Assembly (NCBI GenBank): GCA_018398765.1
Contig: JAHBMJ010001353.1
Coordinates: 1 to 32,127, forward strand
Source: Chromera velia
Lineage: Eukaryota > Sar > Chromeraceae
Direction: 5' to 3'
Length of the DNA: 32,127 nucleotides
Shown here: positions 1 to 11,849 of the stretch, in pieces
Layout: each line of letters starts with the position of its first letter
Position numbering within the stretch: position 1 is the first letter of the stretch
Notes under the pieces: model-generated
The model's database searches: none
What the model saw: the letters and a program-made list of their open reading frames with translations, nothing else
What the model was told of the DNA's origin: nothing
Made by a program: the position numbers and the translations under genes

Positions 1-4
1 CCCC

Positions 5-36
<32 letters not shown>
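1..36. repeat. C tract followed by CA repeat
   Basis: Twenty-one C followed by about seven CA units at the left edge. May mark a contig end or repeat junction. Confidence 0.95.
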
Positions 37-1414
37 TGGTCGGTCGAATACTGAATGCAGGCAACGGGTATGCTCTACTGGCCCTGTACAGACTCACTAA
101 GGACACGCTATGGTTGAGACGGGCAAATGCGGTCAGCTAGTGTGCGCACTCACTCTGTGGGAATTGCGGTGCGCCCTGCAGGCTTGGCAACAACATTTCT
201 TTCCGGATAACTCGTCTGCCTCCTAGCTCACTGGCCGGCTGCGCGCGTGTCTCCACGTGTCATCGGTCCACATGCGGCTGTCTGAATCAGTGGCTGTCTT
301 GAGCCATGAATCAACTCTTTCTGGTTTGTCTTCTGAGTCTGTCTACACTATGCTCTAGACAGACGATGTGGTTGATTGGCTGCAGTTTGCGCGGTTCGCG
401 TTGGCGCATCTCGACGAGCTCCGTGAGGTACCCGACAGGCCGCACTCCTTGTTTGAAGGCATGGCAGGCCTCGCGTGCTTTCTGGCCTCCCTGAGAAAAC
501 CAGATTCGGCAACAATGCCTGGATGGATCTTGGATTAGTCTCATGCATGCATGCATGCACAAACTTCATGCTCATAATCCCAGGCGGCTGAACCGGCGAG
601 CTAGGCGGCGAGGCCGGCAAAGCGCCTTCATCCTGATCGGACCAGTGTGATTTTACTCGTTGTACCAAAATGCCACTGTATGACCAGCATCAGCCCTACA
701 TTTTAATTTTACTAGAGTTGTCTTCATTCTTCTGGTAATGCTACAAAAACTTTCAATAATAATGAACTGAAGACTGAAGTCTGAAGTACTTAGTATAGCA
801 TGACAATAGGATTATTCTCATCATCGTCATACGCCAATGTAACGCCATGGCTGTCACTAGGGCTGTCAGCCTATTTCTAGGCTTCTTGCGTTTGATAGCA
901 ACGCATAAGGCAGTTTTGTTCCTATAACAGCGTTAGGTTTAATCAAATTAACCAAATCAATTACTCTGGATGTTTTTTTTTAAACTCTGCCACCCCAGGT
1001 ATAGCAAGTTAATTTGCACCCAGGTTTGCAGATGAATGGCGCTGACTCCAAATATTTGCCAGCCATATTAAGCCACTTAATTCAGAACGCCGGCTCCACC
1101 CTTACCGGTCCTTTGCCAGAATTTTTTTAACACGCTAGTTGAGATGGCAGTCCAGTACCACACTTCTTTCAATCCTTACACACTCTTCCCCAGCCAGCGG
1201 AGAATCCCCACTTTTCATTTTTTTTTTACGTAAGCTAGACGGCTTTGTAAGGTGTAACCTAGGCTGCAACTTATGGATTCTAGTTATATCACTGCGGAGG
1301 CCTCTCTTTGAATTAAATTAAAACACAACCTCTTGTATATACTCATTAATCAGCCTGGTTTCTAGGCCTTCTTCTAGGTCTCAATCCTCCCTACAGATTC
1401 ATAGTACGGAACCT
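37..1414. other. No gene seen
   Basis: Mixed composition, GC-richer to about 660 and AT-richer after that. Only short frames on both strands, without splice-supported coding character. A (GCAT) run of four units lies at about 543-557. Confidence 0.6.
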
Positions 1415-2083
1415 ACTAGGGAACCCAGAGCCTGTTACGGAAGAATAACGACAAGAGCAGAGTATAAAAGAAGAGTGGCTTGCAAAGTAGGAGATAAAAC
1501 GCTGGTAGTAACAAAGAAGAAGGTGCCACAGAGAGGAGAACAGAGGGTGCCATTGGAGAACAGACTGTGCCCGTTCTGTAAAAGATAGATAGAAATAGAG
1601 GTGCTGGAGGATAAGATCCATCTAGAGATCCATATATTAACAGAATGTTCAGTGTATGACTAAGAGGGAGCAAAAATGTATGAAATGTTGTAAAGAGATT
1701 GGAACGAGAAAAGAGAAAAGAAAGCCAGAGAAATCTGTAGAGAGAAAGGGGGGAGGGAGGGGAGAGCCCCTCAGACAGATGCTCTATTTGTTTTTCTGAT
1801 GAATTCGAATGAAGGGCATCCCGCGATAGATGAGTTTCTCAGGAAAACAGCATTGAATTTCCACAGAAGAGTCTTTAAGAAGAGCCCGGAAAGGTATGCA
1901 GTGCCACTGGGGAGCTCACTGGATGAGACTGTTCTGATATAAAGGCACGGAGTAATTATAAAGAGAAGGGGAGGAGACGAAAGAAGAAAAGAAGAATATA
2001 TAAGGATTCTGGAAGCAATGAAAAAGGGAAAGGAGAATCTGATAAGAGCGGGAGGAGAGAGTAAAGCAGAGAGATGGATGTAG
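1415..2083 (+). pseudogene. Decayed reverse-transcriptase tail of a non-LTR (LINE-like) retrotransposon
   Basis: One reading frame can be followed from about 1415 to the TAG at 2081-2083. It has no frameshift but four in-frame stops: 1586-1588 TAG, 1661-1663 TAA, 1691-1693 TAA, 1940-1942 TAA. It contains LENRLCPFCK followed by KIHLEIHILTECSVYD, the CxxC...H...C finger typical of the segment after the RT domain in LINE-like elements, preceded by a basic stretch. A run of basic and helical sequence follows. The RT catalytic part is absent upstream. No poly(A) tail or target duplication was seen. Confidence 0.5.
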
Positions 2084-2933
2084 GAAGGCTTAGCGCGCAT
2101 ACAAAGTTAAAATGCCTTATCATCTGGTGTCATTGGTATTATATTTGGAATGGTTCCCTCTCAGTTAGCGGTCCAAAACCTGTAAGGTTCAGAACAGTTG
2201 GGGGTCATATAAAAATTCAGTTGAGTGCCAATGGCACGCAAGACCCCCCCCCCCCAAGACCTTCTCCGACCTTCTCGCTTCGGCATGCAAATGTTTTTCT
2301 TTAAAAAAAAGTTTTTTGACACTAACTTTTTTACCATTTAGAATCCAAAATCATGTTGAACAACCACTAAAACTTAAGTTAAAAACTTGTCAAAAACTTG
2401 TTAAAAACCTCAATTTGAATCATTATGCAAAAATTATGCGATCGATACACATCTGCGACCGAATGTCGGGCTCTTTGGTGCTGCTGTTGTGACGATAGAC
2501 GTCAAGAAACTCCTTCTCCATCTCCTCCCACCCCATAAAGAGGGTTTCCCACTCTTTTGTCATGGTGACGTGTCCTTTAGATTTCAGCTCTTCATGCACG
2601 AGCTCAATTCATTAGACGACAAGGTCAAGATTCCTATACCTAAAGCAACACAATCTATAAGGGCGTCTGTACTAGAATTCTTCGACTGAAGCATCCAGAG
2701 CACTGCAGGGCATCAGAGGAGACTTGTCAGTGGGGGGAGATGAGGGAATCGTGGAGCGTTATGGAGGGGGAATGAAAATGTCAGATAATTTTTCAAAATT
2801 TTGGACCTCTGGTGCTTCAGAACCAGATGACATCTGGAGAAACCATTTGGTGGCTTTTATGTGGCAACTATAGAGATTAAGATTGAGCACTTACGGCTTG
2901 TCCACCAGACCCCACTGAGATGAATGCCCAAAA
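2084..2933. other. No firm gene; one short open stretch
   Basis: A plus-strand frame from about 2425 to TGA near 2689 reads FGAAVVTIDVKKLLLHLLPP and ends ATQSIRASVLEFFD. It has no ATG and no recognised family. It may be a remnant exon. The rest is AT-rich with C and A tracts. Confidence 0.4.
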
Positions 2934-3391
2934 CGCATGCCGGGGGCGAGTGGGGTGCTTTTTGTCCCCCTAAAGTGGCACATTTCCGCAAAAAACTCGT
3001 TCTCATAATAATTGGTAAGGAGTTAGAAGCTGAAACTTTGTATAAAAAGTCGTTGTAACGATAAAAAAAGAACGATGGAACAGATTTTTTATATCATTTC
3101 TAAAAATATAGGCTGTCATACAAATTTTTTGATTTTAAGGCCATTTTTTAACAGTTTTGAATAGTAAAAAATATGGTATGAAACTTATAAAATTTGTATA
3201 GCAGCCTATGTTTCTAGAAATAATATAAAAAATCTGTTCCATAGTTCTTTTTCTATCGTTACAACGTCTTTTTATACAAAGTTTCAGCTTCTAACTCCTT
3301 ACCAATTATGAGAATGAGTTTTTTGCGGAAAAGCGCCGGTCTCCTATGCAGAGGGGGGGGCAAAAAGCACCTCACTCGCCCCCGGTATGCG
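2934..3391. mobile_element. Fold-back element with about 190-bp inverted arms
   Basis: The left arm starts CGCATGCCGGGGGCGAGTGG and the right arm ends with its near-complement. The arms continue through GTGCTTTTTG, the CGCAAAAAACTCGTTCTCAT block, TAATTGGTAAGGAGTTAGAA, GCTGAAACTTTGTATAAAAA and GGAACAGATTTTTTATAT, closing on a loop of roughly 60-80 bases near 3120-3200. Pairing is very high along nearly the whole length. No coding capacity. Resembles a MITE or fold-back transposon. Confidence 0.75.
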
Positions 3392-5790
3392 AAAAGGCTC
3401 GATGACACGTAAAAACCCCGCCCCCCCCTAGAGTCTGTTTGCATGCCAATGCAAAATGGATTTTTACCTAGCCTCTTGTTAGTTGATCGCGGTCTGGGAA
3501 ACCAGGTGGGTCATGAGCTAGGCCACGGGGTGTGGTCTGAGCAAACTCAGCAAAGTTGTCTGAGGCTCAGGCTAGGCCTCAGGAGTGAAGCACACCCCCC
3601 TACCGTTTGCGAGGGCAGCCTCTATAAGACAAAGCAGTATAAAGCGGCGACAGTGCTCTAGATCTAGGGCACCACTAAATCACTTGTTACTTGTTTCACC
3701 ATTCTCTTTTCTTCTTTTTTTCCTTCTTGCTTCTCTCCAACTTCCTTCAGTCTACGATACCTATATGATGTAACTGCTAGCTCTGGTGATAGATAGACAT
3801 AGCAGGAAGGCCCTAGGGTGGAACATATCAATCAATCAATCAATCGATATCAATCTACGTACATTTATATGTATCTCACAATCAATCAATCTCACACACC
3901 GGGGTAGCCCATTAGGTAGGTTTGGCTATCCCCATAGCCCTCTTGCATACATACGCAGGTGATTGACTGTTCAATGTGATCCGTTCGTGGCACAGGCTAG
4001 ACCTGTGCGGGCCGGTCAGGGAGGTCTGATGCGTCTAGGCGCTTTCCCTGGAAGCCGCACGTCAGACATTTGGAATTGGGGCGGGAGGCCAATCCTCCGG
4101 ACATTACTATACATTAATCCTAATCCTAATCCTATTCTGGGGGTGGGGGAGAAGGCGACGCCGAAATTTTTTTGTATAGGAAGGAAGGAAGCTGCCCTGC
4201 CTGCCTTTCTTCCCTTTGCTAAACTTGATCCAACTACCCTAGAAGACGTCAGATCGCCTCTCTAGACTCTCTCTAGCTGCTTAGTGCAGAAAAAACGGCT
4301 CCCAGACACATAGGGAGTCCAAAGAACGGACGTCTGAGGTCTGACACCTGAGGAGGCTAAAGAGGCCTCCCTGGACTCAGCAGTTCAAAAAGGGCTGTGA
4401 TGCATCAATGATGACAAAATACATACCAACACAGTCCACATGGTGTAAGAAACTCAGTTCAAACAGGGGATCAAGAATGGTTGCGGCACTGTGGACTTCA
4501 GTCAACAAGTCTGATGAATGATACAAAGATACACTCCAGAGGGTGCCCTATGTGAAATCGTCAGAAGACCTTTTACTTCCTTGAGTGCCTCCAACCTGCA
4601 TGCAGCGCATAGAGGTACTGCCCAACATTCATATGATCATATCTAGAGAGAATGAGCAATTAAGACAGAACGACCTACCAGGGGAAGTGGAAGTCGATCA
4701 GTGGTCCAGAGACGCCACTTCTTAACAACAAAAGGACAAAACAATCTCACCTTCCCAAAACCAGCAGACGCACCAGAAACCGGTCCCACTGCTCCTAGAG
4801 GATGACAACAGACATAGAGCCTTCAGCAAAATTGTCGAGGGCGACTCTCATTTCTTCTTGGTGGAAAGAGCGAATATTGTTCTGCAGGCCTGACAGGTCG
4901 CTTCCTCACTCCTCTAGACTGCAACTACCAAACACATTCAAACAGACTCGGACTAACTGTTCTACAATACTTCACCCCGACATAGACATAAGCTATCGGA
5001 TGCTAAGGGCGTGGAATAGTGTGACTTTGACCATCTGTATTGCTGTAGACAACAAGAGAGAAAGCAAGGCAGGGGAGAAAGAACTGAGCCCTCTGTGGAC
5101 GTTTGAGTGCTTTTTGAGCAGTCTGAGCACAATTTTGAGAGTGGCCCTGGAAAGTTTTTGTCCGGATTTTTGCAGCATCACACTCAACGGCCTCTGGGGA
5201 CCAATTTGGATCCAATTTGGTGACTGGGTTTAGACCCTTAGGTAGGCCTAGCATTTGTATCTAACAAAAAAAAAAAAAAACATATAAAAAAAAAATTTGG
5301 AACCTTTCTGGGCTTTATACGCCTCCGGGATCGCTCAGGGGAGAAAGCGTCGCCGAAATTTTTTTGTATGGAGCAAAATTTAATTATGCGGATACCCAAA
5401 CCTGTCCAATGGGTTACCCCAGTGCGTCAGTCACTAAGATTCGGGGATTCCCGGAAAATAAAATCCTATCCTATCCTATCTGTACAATAATAAAACTTAA
5501 AATTTTTGATTATAATTTTTTGGAAATTTCATCTATAAATTTGAGAAGGAATTTGACTTTTGGAGCAGTTTCAAAGTTGAGTGACGGTAACCTCAGTGAC
5601 CTATTGAGTCACCGTTGAAAACAGATAAACAATAGTACTCCAGATAGTAGTAGAAACTAGGAATAGTATGTACTAAGCGTACGCCCAACGCTGGATCTGT
5701 TCAAAATATACACCTAAAATGAAAGTCATGCAAACCTAGCTCCAAAACGGTATCCAAGAAGCATCCATGCAACCCTGTTTCTAGGACTGT
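3392..5790. other. Accessory region with paired repeat motifs
   Basis: Holds an ATCA tract (3827-3848), and inverse copies of a GGGTA-CCCATT-GGTTTGG-TATCC motif at 3899-3937 and 5387-5421. It also has a direct pair of CGCCGAAATTTTTTTGTAT at about 4160 and 5351, and AATCCT-type short repeats after both (4114, 5462). The 143-codon plus frame at 4802-5233 has no recognisable family and looks like chance. Confidence 0.5.
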
Positions 5791-6574
5791 TTACCTTGGA
5801 TAAAACAGGTTGTTCGGATTCCCAGGATTCGGCCGGGGCGCCTGTGCCCGAAATTGAGGGGCACTTGGATGTCTTTGAGGGGCGCGCGTCTGAGGAGCAG
5901 ATTTAAAGCTGTAGTGCTGCGGCCAATGGGCGGAGACCGTGTGAATAACAGGAGCCTGAGTCGAAGCGGGAACCAACCTCGTTGCAACATAACCAGTTGC
6001 ACTCATAGGGACGCCTGCAGATGGAGGAGCATGAGGGAGGCCCCCGCTCCCAAACCCCCTCTCTGTCTGTGATGTTCCATGGGGGACTCCGATGGTAGAC
6101 AGGCCACCGGGAGGCCGTGACTGCTGCAGCATTCGGGGGATGGTTTCCTCCACGCGGGGGGGGGCAGGTGGGGGTATGGGTGGGGGTTCAGGCGTGGGCG
6201 GGGAGTACTGGAACTCTTTGTGGCACATCTCCGGATTTCTCCTTCTGGTCTTCGGGGCGTTTGAAAGAAAAAACTCATACGACTCGGACGAACCTTTCAT
6301 TTCCTGACTCTCTTCATCCAGGGAGACCTGTGTGTCTGAGTCCATCTGAATTTCCGGTATTTTCTCAAATGCGGTGTCAATCGGTTCGATCTCGGGCTGT
6401 AACAGAGGGTTGGCTTTCTTTTGTTTGATCAGGGAAAACACACGGGCCCTCTCTTGCTCGGCCCACTGGGCGGCGGCGAACTTCTCTCTGGGGGTTTTTG
6501 CACCGAGCTTCCTCTCAGCGATGGCTCGGAAGACGAGAGCGCTCTGGTACCTGGTGTGTTGGAGTTTTGATATG
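5791..6574 (-). CDS. Exon 17 of the TAF4-like candidate: C-terminal exon
   Basis: Acceptor CCCCCCAG with one base entry, completing a Ser codon from exon 16. The first 50 residues are helical ([33 protein letters not shown]). The rest is acidic and then strongly Pro-rich ([16 protein letters not shown]), with low order to the end. TAA lies at 5791-5793. The sequence AAG/GTAAAC at the stop could instead be a donor leading to another exon at lower coordinates; I saw no clear continuation there. Confidence 0.75.
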
Positions 6575-7168
6575 CTGGGGGGGCAGGTAAAGACGCTGGA
6601 AGGAGACGCGAACCTGCATGGAGGGAGGGAGGTGTTTATTGTTTTTCAAATAAATGAATATTCCAATCGGAAGGGAGGAAGGAAGGAAGGAAGAAAGGAA
6701 GGAAGCAAGGAAGAAAGAAGGGAAGGAAGGAATTGGACGGAGACAGAGAGGTGGTGGAGTTCCTTCCATCGGTCTCAGGGGGCTGAAAAAAGAAACAATA
6801 AACAAACGAAGGGGACAAACTGCATTTGAGGGACAAATGGAAAGAAAGCAAGCAAAGCTGGAAGAATGACGAATGCTGAGGGCACTCCGGCTCTGCACAT
6901 GTTTCTTTTCACAAACCGCCTAAAATGTTGGACGTGCAGTAGGGAAAAACATGAAACAAAAAGAAAAACGGAATAACGAAAGAAACAAAGAAACAACCAT
7001 AGAAAGAAAGAAGCAAGCAAGCAATAAGGAGAGAAAAAACAAAGAAACAGAGAGAAAGAACGAAGGACAGACAGAAAAAAAAGAAAAGAACAAGAAAAAA
7101 AGGAAGAAAGAAACAAAGACAGAAAGACAGAAGTAAGCAAGAAATAAGGAAAGAAAAAACAAAGAAAC

Positions 7169-7199
<31 letters not shown>

Positions 7200-8264
7200 A
7201 TGAAAGACAGATAGAAAAAAAAAGAAAAAAAAAGGAAGAAAGAAACAAGAACACAAACACAGAAAGGAAGAAGTAAGCAAGAAATAAGGGACCAAAAAAG
7301 AAAGAAAGAGAAAGAAAGAAGGAAAGACAAAAAAAACAGGTCGACTGACGAATGTTGGATGTCCTCGAGTCGAATCAGGTCTCTTCCAGGCCGTGTGAAA
7401 AGACCAGGGTTTTTCTTTTTCTCTTTCACACCGTCGTCGGGAGCTTCAATCTCTCCGCCTCTCTCTTTCTCTTCCTCTACCGAATCGTGCATGTGCACAT
7501 CCCGTCTCGCCCCTCCGCTCCCTCCAATTTTGCCTCCGGTTGACTTCGCACTCTGTTCCTTCCTCCTCCTCCTCTCCCTCTCCCTTGCCTCGGCCTCCTC
7601 CCGGACTCTCTGCTTTTTCTCCTCCACCGCACTGGCCTCATCCCCGTGCCGTCGCCAGTCGATCTCTGACAAGACGCGAAAGGTCTCCAGATCCTGATCA
7701 CACAAGAGTGACGCACGCAAAGGGTCACGTAACATTTTTGGATTTTTTCATTTTGCCAGTACCACACTTTTCTATTCCGTTTCTGTGCGTGGATCTTCTT
7801 TTTTTCCGGAAAACAAAAGGACGAAGAGACTCGTGAAAAGCGAAAAGTCCCCGACCCCCCCAAAAAAGAGCGTTGACTACCACCACCGCAACTGTCACAG
7901 AGAGAGCACCCGATCAAGCCCCTTTCTTTCGCTCATCCGTCGCGGCTTCCGGCACGCGACTGCTTCTTCGTGCATCTATTGATGGATTTCCCATCCCGAC
8001 TTCCGGTCTCCTTGTTGCACGCGCGTGGCCCTGCGCTTCCAGAAACGCTTAAACTTCCCGTAAACTTCCCTTCCCGGAACGATGGTGTGAGTTCAGAGAA
8101 AGAGACGACCTCCGTAGAAAACCCGCATTGCATGGGCAGGCACAAGCAGCCGACTGACGTCCAAAAACTGTCTCAGCCTGATCTCAACAGCGAGCGCGAG
8201 AAGAGTGGCAGCCTGCAGCAGCAAGGAGAGCAAAAAGAAAGAAGAAGACGCCGAGGTCATCACA

Positions 8265-8331
<67 letters not shown>

Positions 8332-9543
8332 GAGAAGAGAATGTTGCGGTCTTCTTCTCTTTCCGTTGACCGTCAGTCTCATCACATTCCCCTCTCTCCT
8401 CTCCTCTTCTCTTCTTCTTCTTCTTGCAAAAACAAGAAGGAAGGAAGACAGCCCTGTGCATGAACACAAAAAGAAACAGACAGAAAGCGGCAGCCTACAA
8501 AAAGAAAAAGGGAACAAATCACGGATACTCTCTCTGCGAGGCCTCAAAAACCGCAGTCCAGTCCAGAAACAGAAACCACGAAATGAATATTCCTTCAGGC
8601 AGAATGACAAAAGCTCTTTCGAGAAGAAAGGTTCGCAAGGACACCTGAAAAACAATTCCTCTACAAAACAACAAGTCTCTTCAGCACACGAGCTTGAGCT
8701 GCCTTCCCCCCCTTCCCCCTTTGTCAGCGAGCAGCTCACTCACTCATTTACCTCTTTCCGAAGAACACATTTGAATTCTCCAGGGTGTGCGGGAATTGAA
8801 AGCTTCTCCAGGTCCAGGTGTTGGAGGCACTCGGGCACGTCGGTCTGCCTCCTCCTCCAGGCCTTTCTGTTCTTCTGCGCTTCCCCTCCGACTGTTCCTC
8901 TTTTTCTTGGAGACGCGGGGGGGGACAGAGGAGAAGAGGGGCCTGTCACCCCTCCTGCAGCCGTCTCCATCTCCACCGGCCCCTCCCCCTCCCCCGCCTC
9001 ATCTCCAGGTGGAGGCACGAAGAGCTTCTCAGATGTCATACGTGGGTGTGACACGGTGAGCATATACTTGTAGAGGGCCCCGGGAGATATGGCCGAGAGG
9101 AGGGAATCATCGGGGCGTCTCTGCAGGGGAGGGGAGGAGGGGAAGGAGACACAAGGCAGTGCTAGTTGAACACACAAAGAAAACGCAAGAAGCAACAAGG
9201 CAGGCAAACAGGAGGAAACGAACCCAGAAAAAATCCGTACAATTTTTAAATGCGTGTTTCAAAACGCCACAGAAAAGAAACTCGGAAGGACATACGGCAA
9301 CCGAAAAATGGGGAAAGCGAAAGGGTAGATCACGTAAGGCGACACAAATGCGGGACACCGTCGAGGTGTCGGGAGAGAAGAAAACAAACGCCCTCGGGAG
9401 AAAAGAGGCTTCGAAAAGAAGGCCGACAACGAATGGGTCGACGGAAAGCTTTGAGGCACTCATAGATGCACTGTGATCCATAAGGAAGCGCGCGAGGGGG
9501 GGGGGAAACAAGGAGAGATTGAAACACTCACACACACATACAC

Positions 9544-9634
<91 letters not shown>

Positions 9635-10617
9635 GGAGAAAGAGACTGACGGACAGGCCAGAGTCCCGGCACAGCACCAGGTCCAGTGAGAATGGCCCTT
9701 GCCGCATTTCGCTCGTCCTCTGCGCTCATCCATCCAAAAAGGAAAAGGAGAGGAGGAAGGAAGAAGCCATGCAGAGAAAGAAGCAAAAGAAGGAGAGTCC
9801 AAATCGATCAATGAGAAGACAGAAAGAAGAAAAGAAAGAAACAGCATGAGAATCCGCTCCACTATTCGACAGACACACTCGGTCAGATTACGAACACACC
9901 GCGCGCATGACGAGAGAGCGCGGGCGATTGAGAGAGAAAATGCAGGAGGAGGTACAGAAGGGTCAAACGACAGAAATGGGGAAGACAGAAAGGGGCACAG
10001 GCGTTTTTTTCTGTCGTTTTCAGAGCCCCTCTTGTAGCGCGAAGCAGGCTACAAACGCACGCTCATTCACGGATCCACAAACACAGAAAGCGTATAAACT
10101 CTCCCATCTCCTCGCCTCTCTTCTCCTTTTCTCTCTCCACTGACTCACCGAGCCCGTGCAAACCGAGAATGTGGATCGCCTCAAGTCCCCTCTTTTGAGA
10201 AACAAACACACGGTGCTCCTGCACACGAACACACAAACAAACAAACAAACCAGCGAGAGGAAGGGCCATCGATCTGGATGTGAACATCGCGACAGAGAGG
10301 AACAGAAGCCGCAAAAGCAAACGAGTAGTGGGCCAGAGAGAAAGAACGAGAAGACATCCATTCACACTCTAAGAGAAAGAGTGAGGAGAGAAAGACGCAC
10401 CTCCCGTTGCCGAATAGGGTTCATCCGTTGTCTGTCCAGATCCTGCACCCACCGACATACATCATCATCATCAAACGCAGGGGGAAAGAAGAAAGCACAC
10501 AGACAGACACACAGACAGACACACAGACAGACAGACAGACAGACAGACACAGACAGACAGAAAGAAAGAAAGAAAGAAAGAAAGAAAGGCGGAAGGAGGG
10601 AAGGAAGGAAGGAAGGA

Positions 10618-10652
<35 letters not shown>

Positions 10653-11761
10653 GAAAGAAAAGAAAAGAAAGAAAGCAAGAAAGAAAGAAAGGAAGGAAGG
10701 AAGGAAGAAAGAAAGAAAAGAAAGAAAGAAAGAAAGGGACCATCTTTTGTCTGTCCAGATTGAGAGACGGCACAGAAATGCGGAACGGCACTTCGCCTGA
10801 CGGGGGGGGCAATAAAGAAATGAAAGTCGCACGAAGGCAGGATGAACCTCAATAAATGCACGTGTACACAGAGCTGGGTGCATATGGACGTAGAGAGAGG
10901 GGGGGGAGGAGAGGGCAGGCGGACTTGTAGGCAAGAAATGAAAGCCGAAGTCCCGTTCTTTCTTTACTGGACTCAAAAAGACCGACTGCAGACGTGATGG
11001 AATTCATATCGTGCGAAGGAGGCGGAGAAGAGGCACATGCAGACCGACAGACTGACAAGCCAGAAAACAGGATAATGATTGTCAGAGAGGGGAAAAGTGA
11101 AAAAAAATGCGATGCACGCTGACCTCCCTTTTCTGTGCGTGCATCTCGGGCACTCTCCCTGCACACGTGCGGACGAACATTGAGGGAGACGAACATTGCG
11201 GGCAAAGTCAACCAGTACACACCTTCTAGAAGAGACCAGGGGTCCGAAAAGGAAAGAAAGGGAAGGAGAGGAAAAGGAGGGAAAGCGAAGGAAAGGGAAG
11301 AACAGGGAAGGGAAGGAAAGGGGAAAACAAGGGAAGGAGATCCATCCGCGGTCTCGCGACGGGCTTTCTGCCTTTTTATTTTTTTGCTTTTCGGATCTTT
11401 TTTCTAAAGCTTTTTTTCAACGGAAATGAGTTCATTTATTTGGGCAGGCATTTGATCCTTCTTCATTCCGTCTCTGAATGAATCACCCACCGACCGGTGA
11501 GGGTCCTCGCCTTGCCCCCCGTTCGGGCGGATTTGGAGGCGGCACTTCTATCCCCTGACGCCTTTTTCTGCTGCTTTGCTGGCCTGGTGGAAGCGTCCCC
11601 TGGTTCTGCAGTCAGTGACTTCATGTGAAGATTCCACCTGCACTCACACACACACACACACACACACACACTTACACACACTTACACACACACACACTTA
11701 CACACACACACACACACACTTACACACACATTCGCGCACACACATACGCACGCACACACAC

Positions 11762-11849
<88 letters not shown>

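Noticed and set aside
4110-4135. Telomere-like TAATCC repeat
   Set aside because: Only about three units and not a known telomere motif.
4802-5233. 143-codon plus-strand frame as a gene
   Set aside because: No domain, no splice or start context, and overlapping open frames on the other strand; likely chance.
5791-6441. Single-exon gene of 216 residues starting at 6441
   Set aside because: The codon there is GTG and the frame continues upstream to a clear acceptor at 6575; it is the end of a longer gene.
6775-7735. Long minus-strand frames rich in Phe, Leu and Ser
   Set aside because: They are translations of the GAAA repeat in intron 16; only the part from 7350 up is exon.
10156-10976. Frames of about 200 codons on both strands across 10.2-10.9 kb
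   Set aside because: Dominated by GACA/GAAA repeats; only short pieces have splice-compatible coding character.
11463-11637. Exon 7 as the last exon of the gene
   Set aside because: Possible (TGA then AATAAA), but splicing at GTGGGT gives phase-consistent exons down to 5791; kept only as an alternative end.
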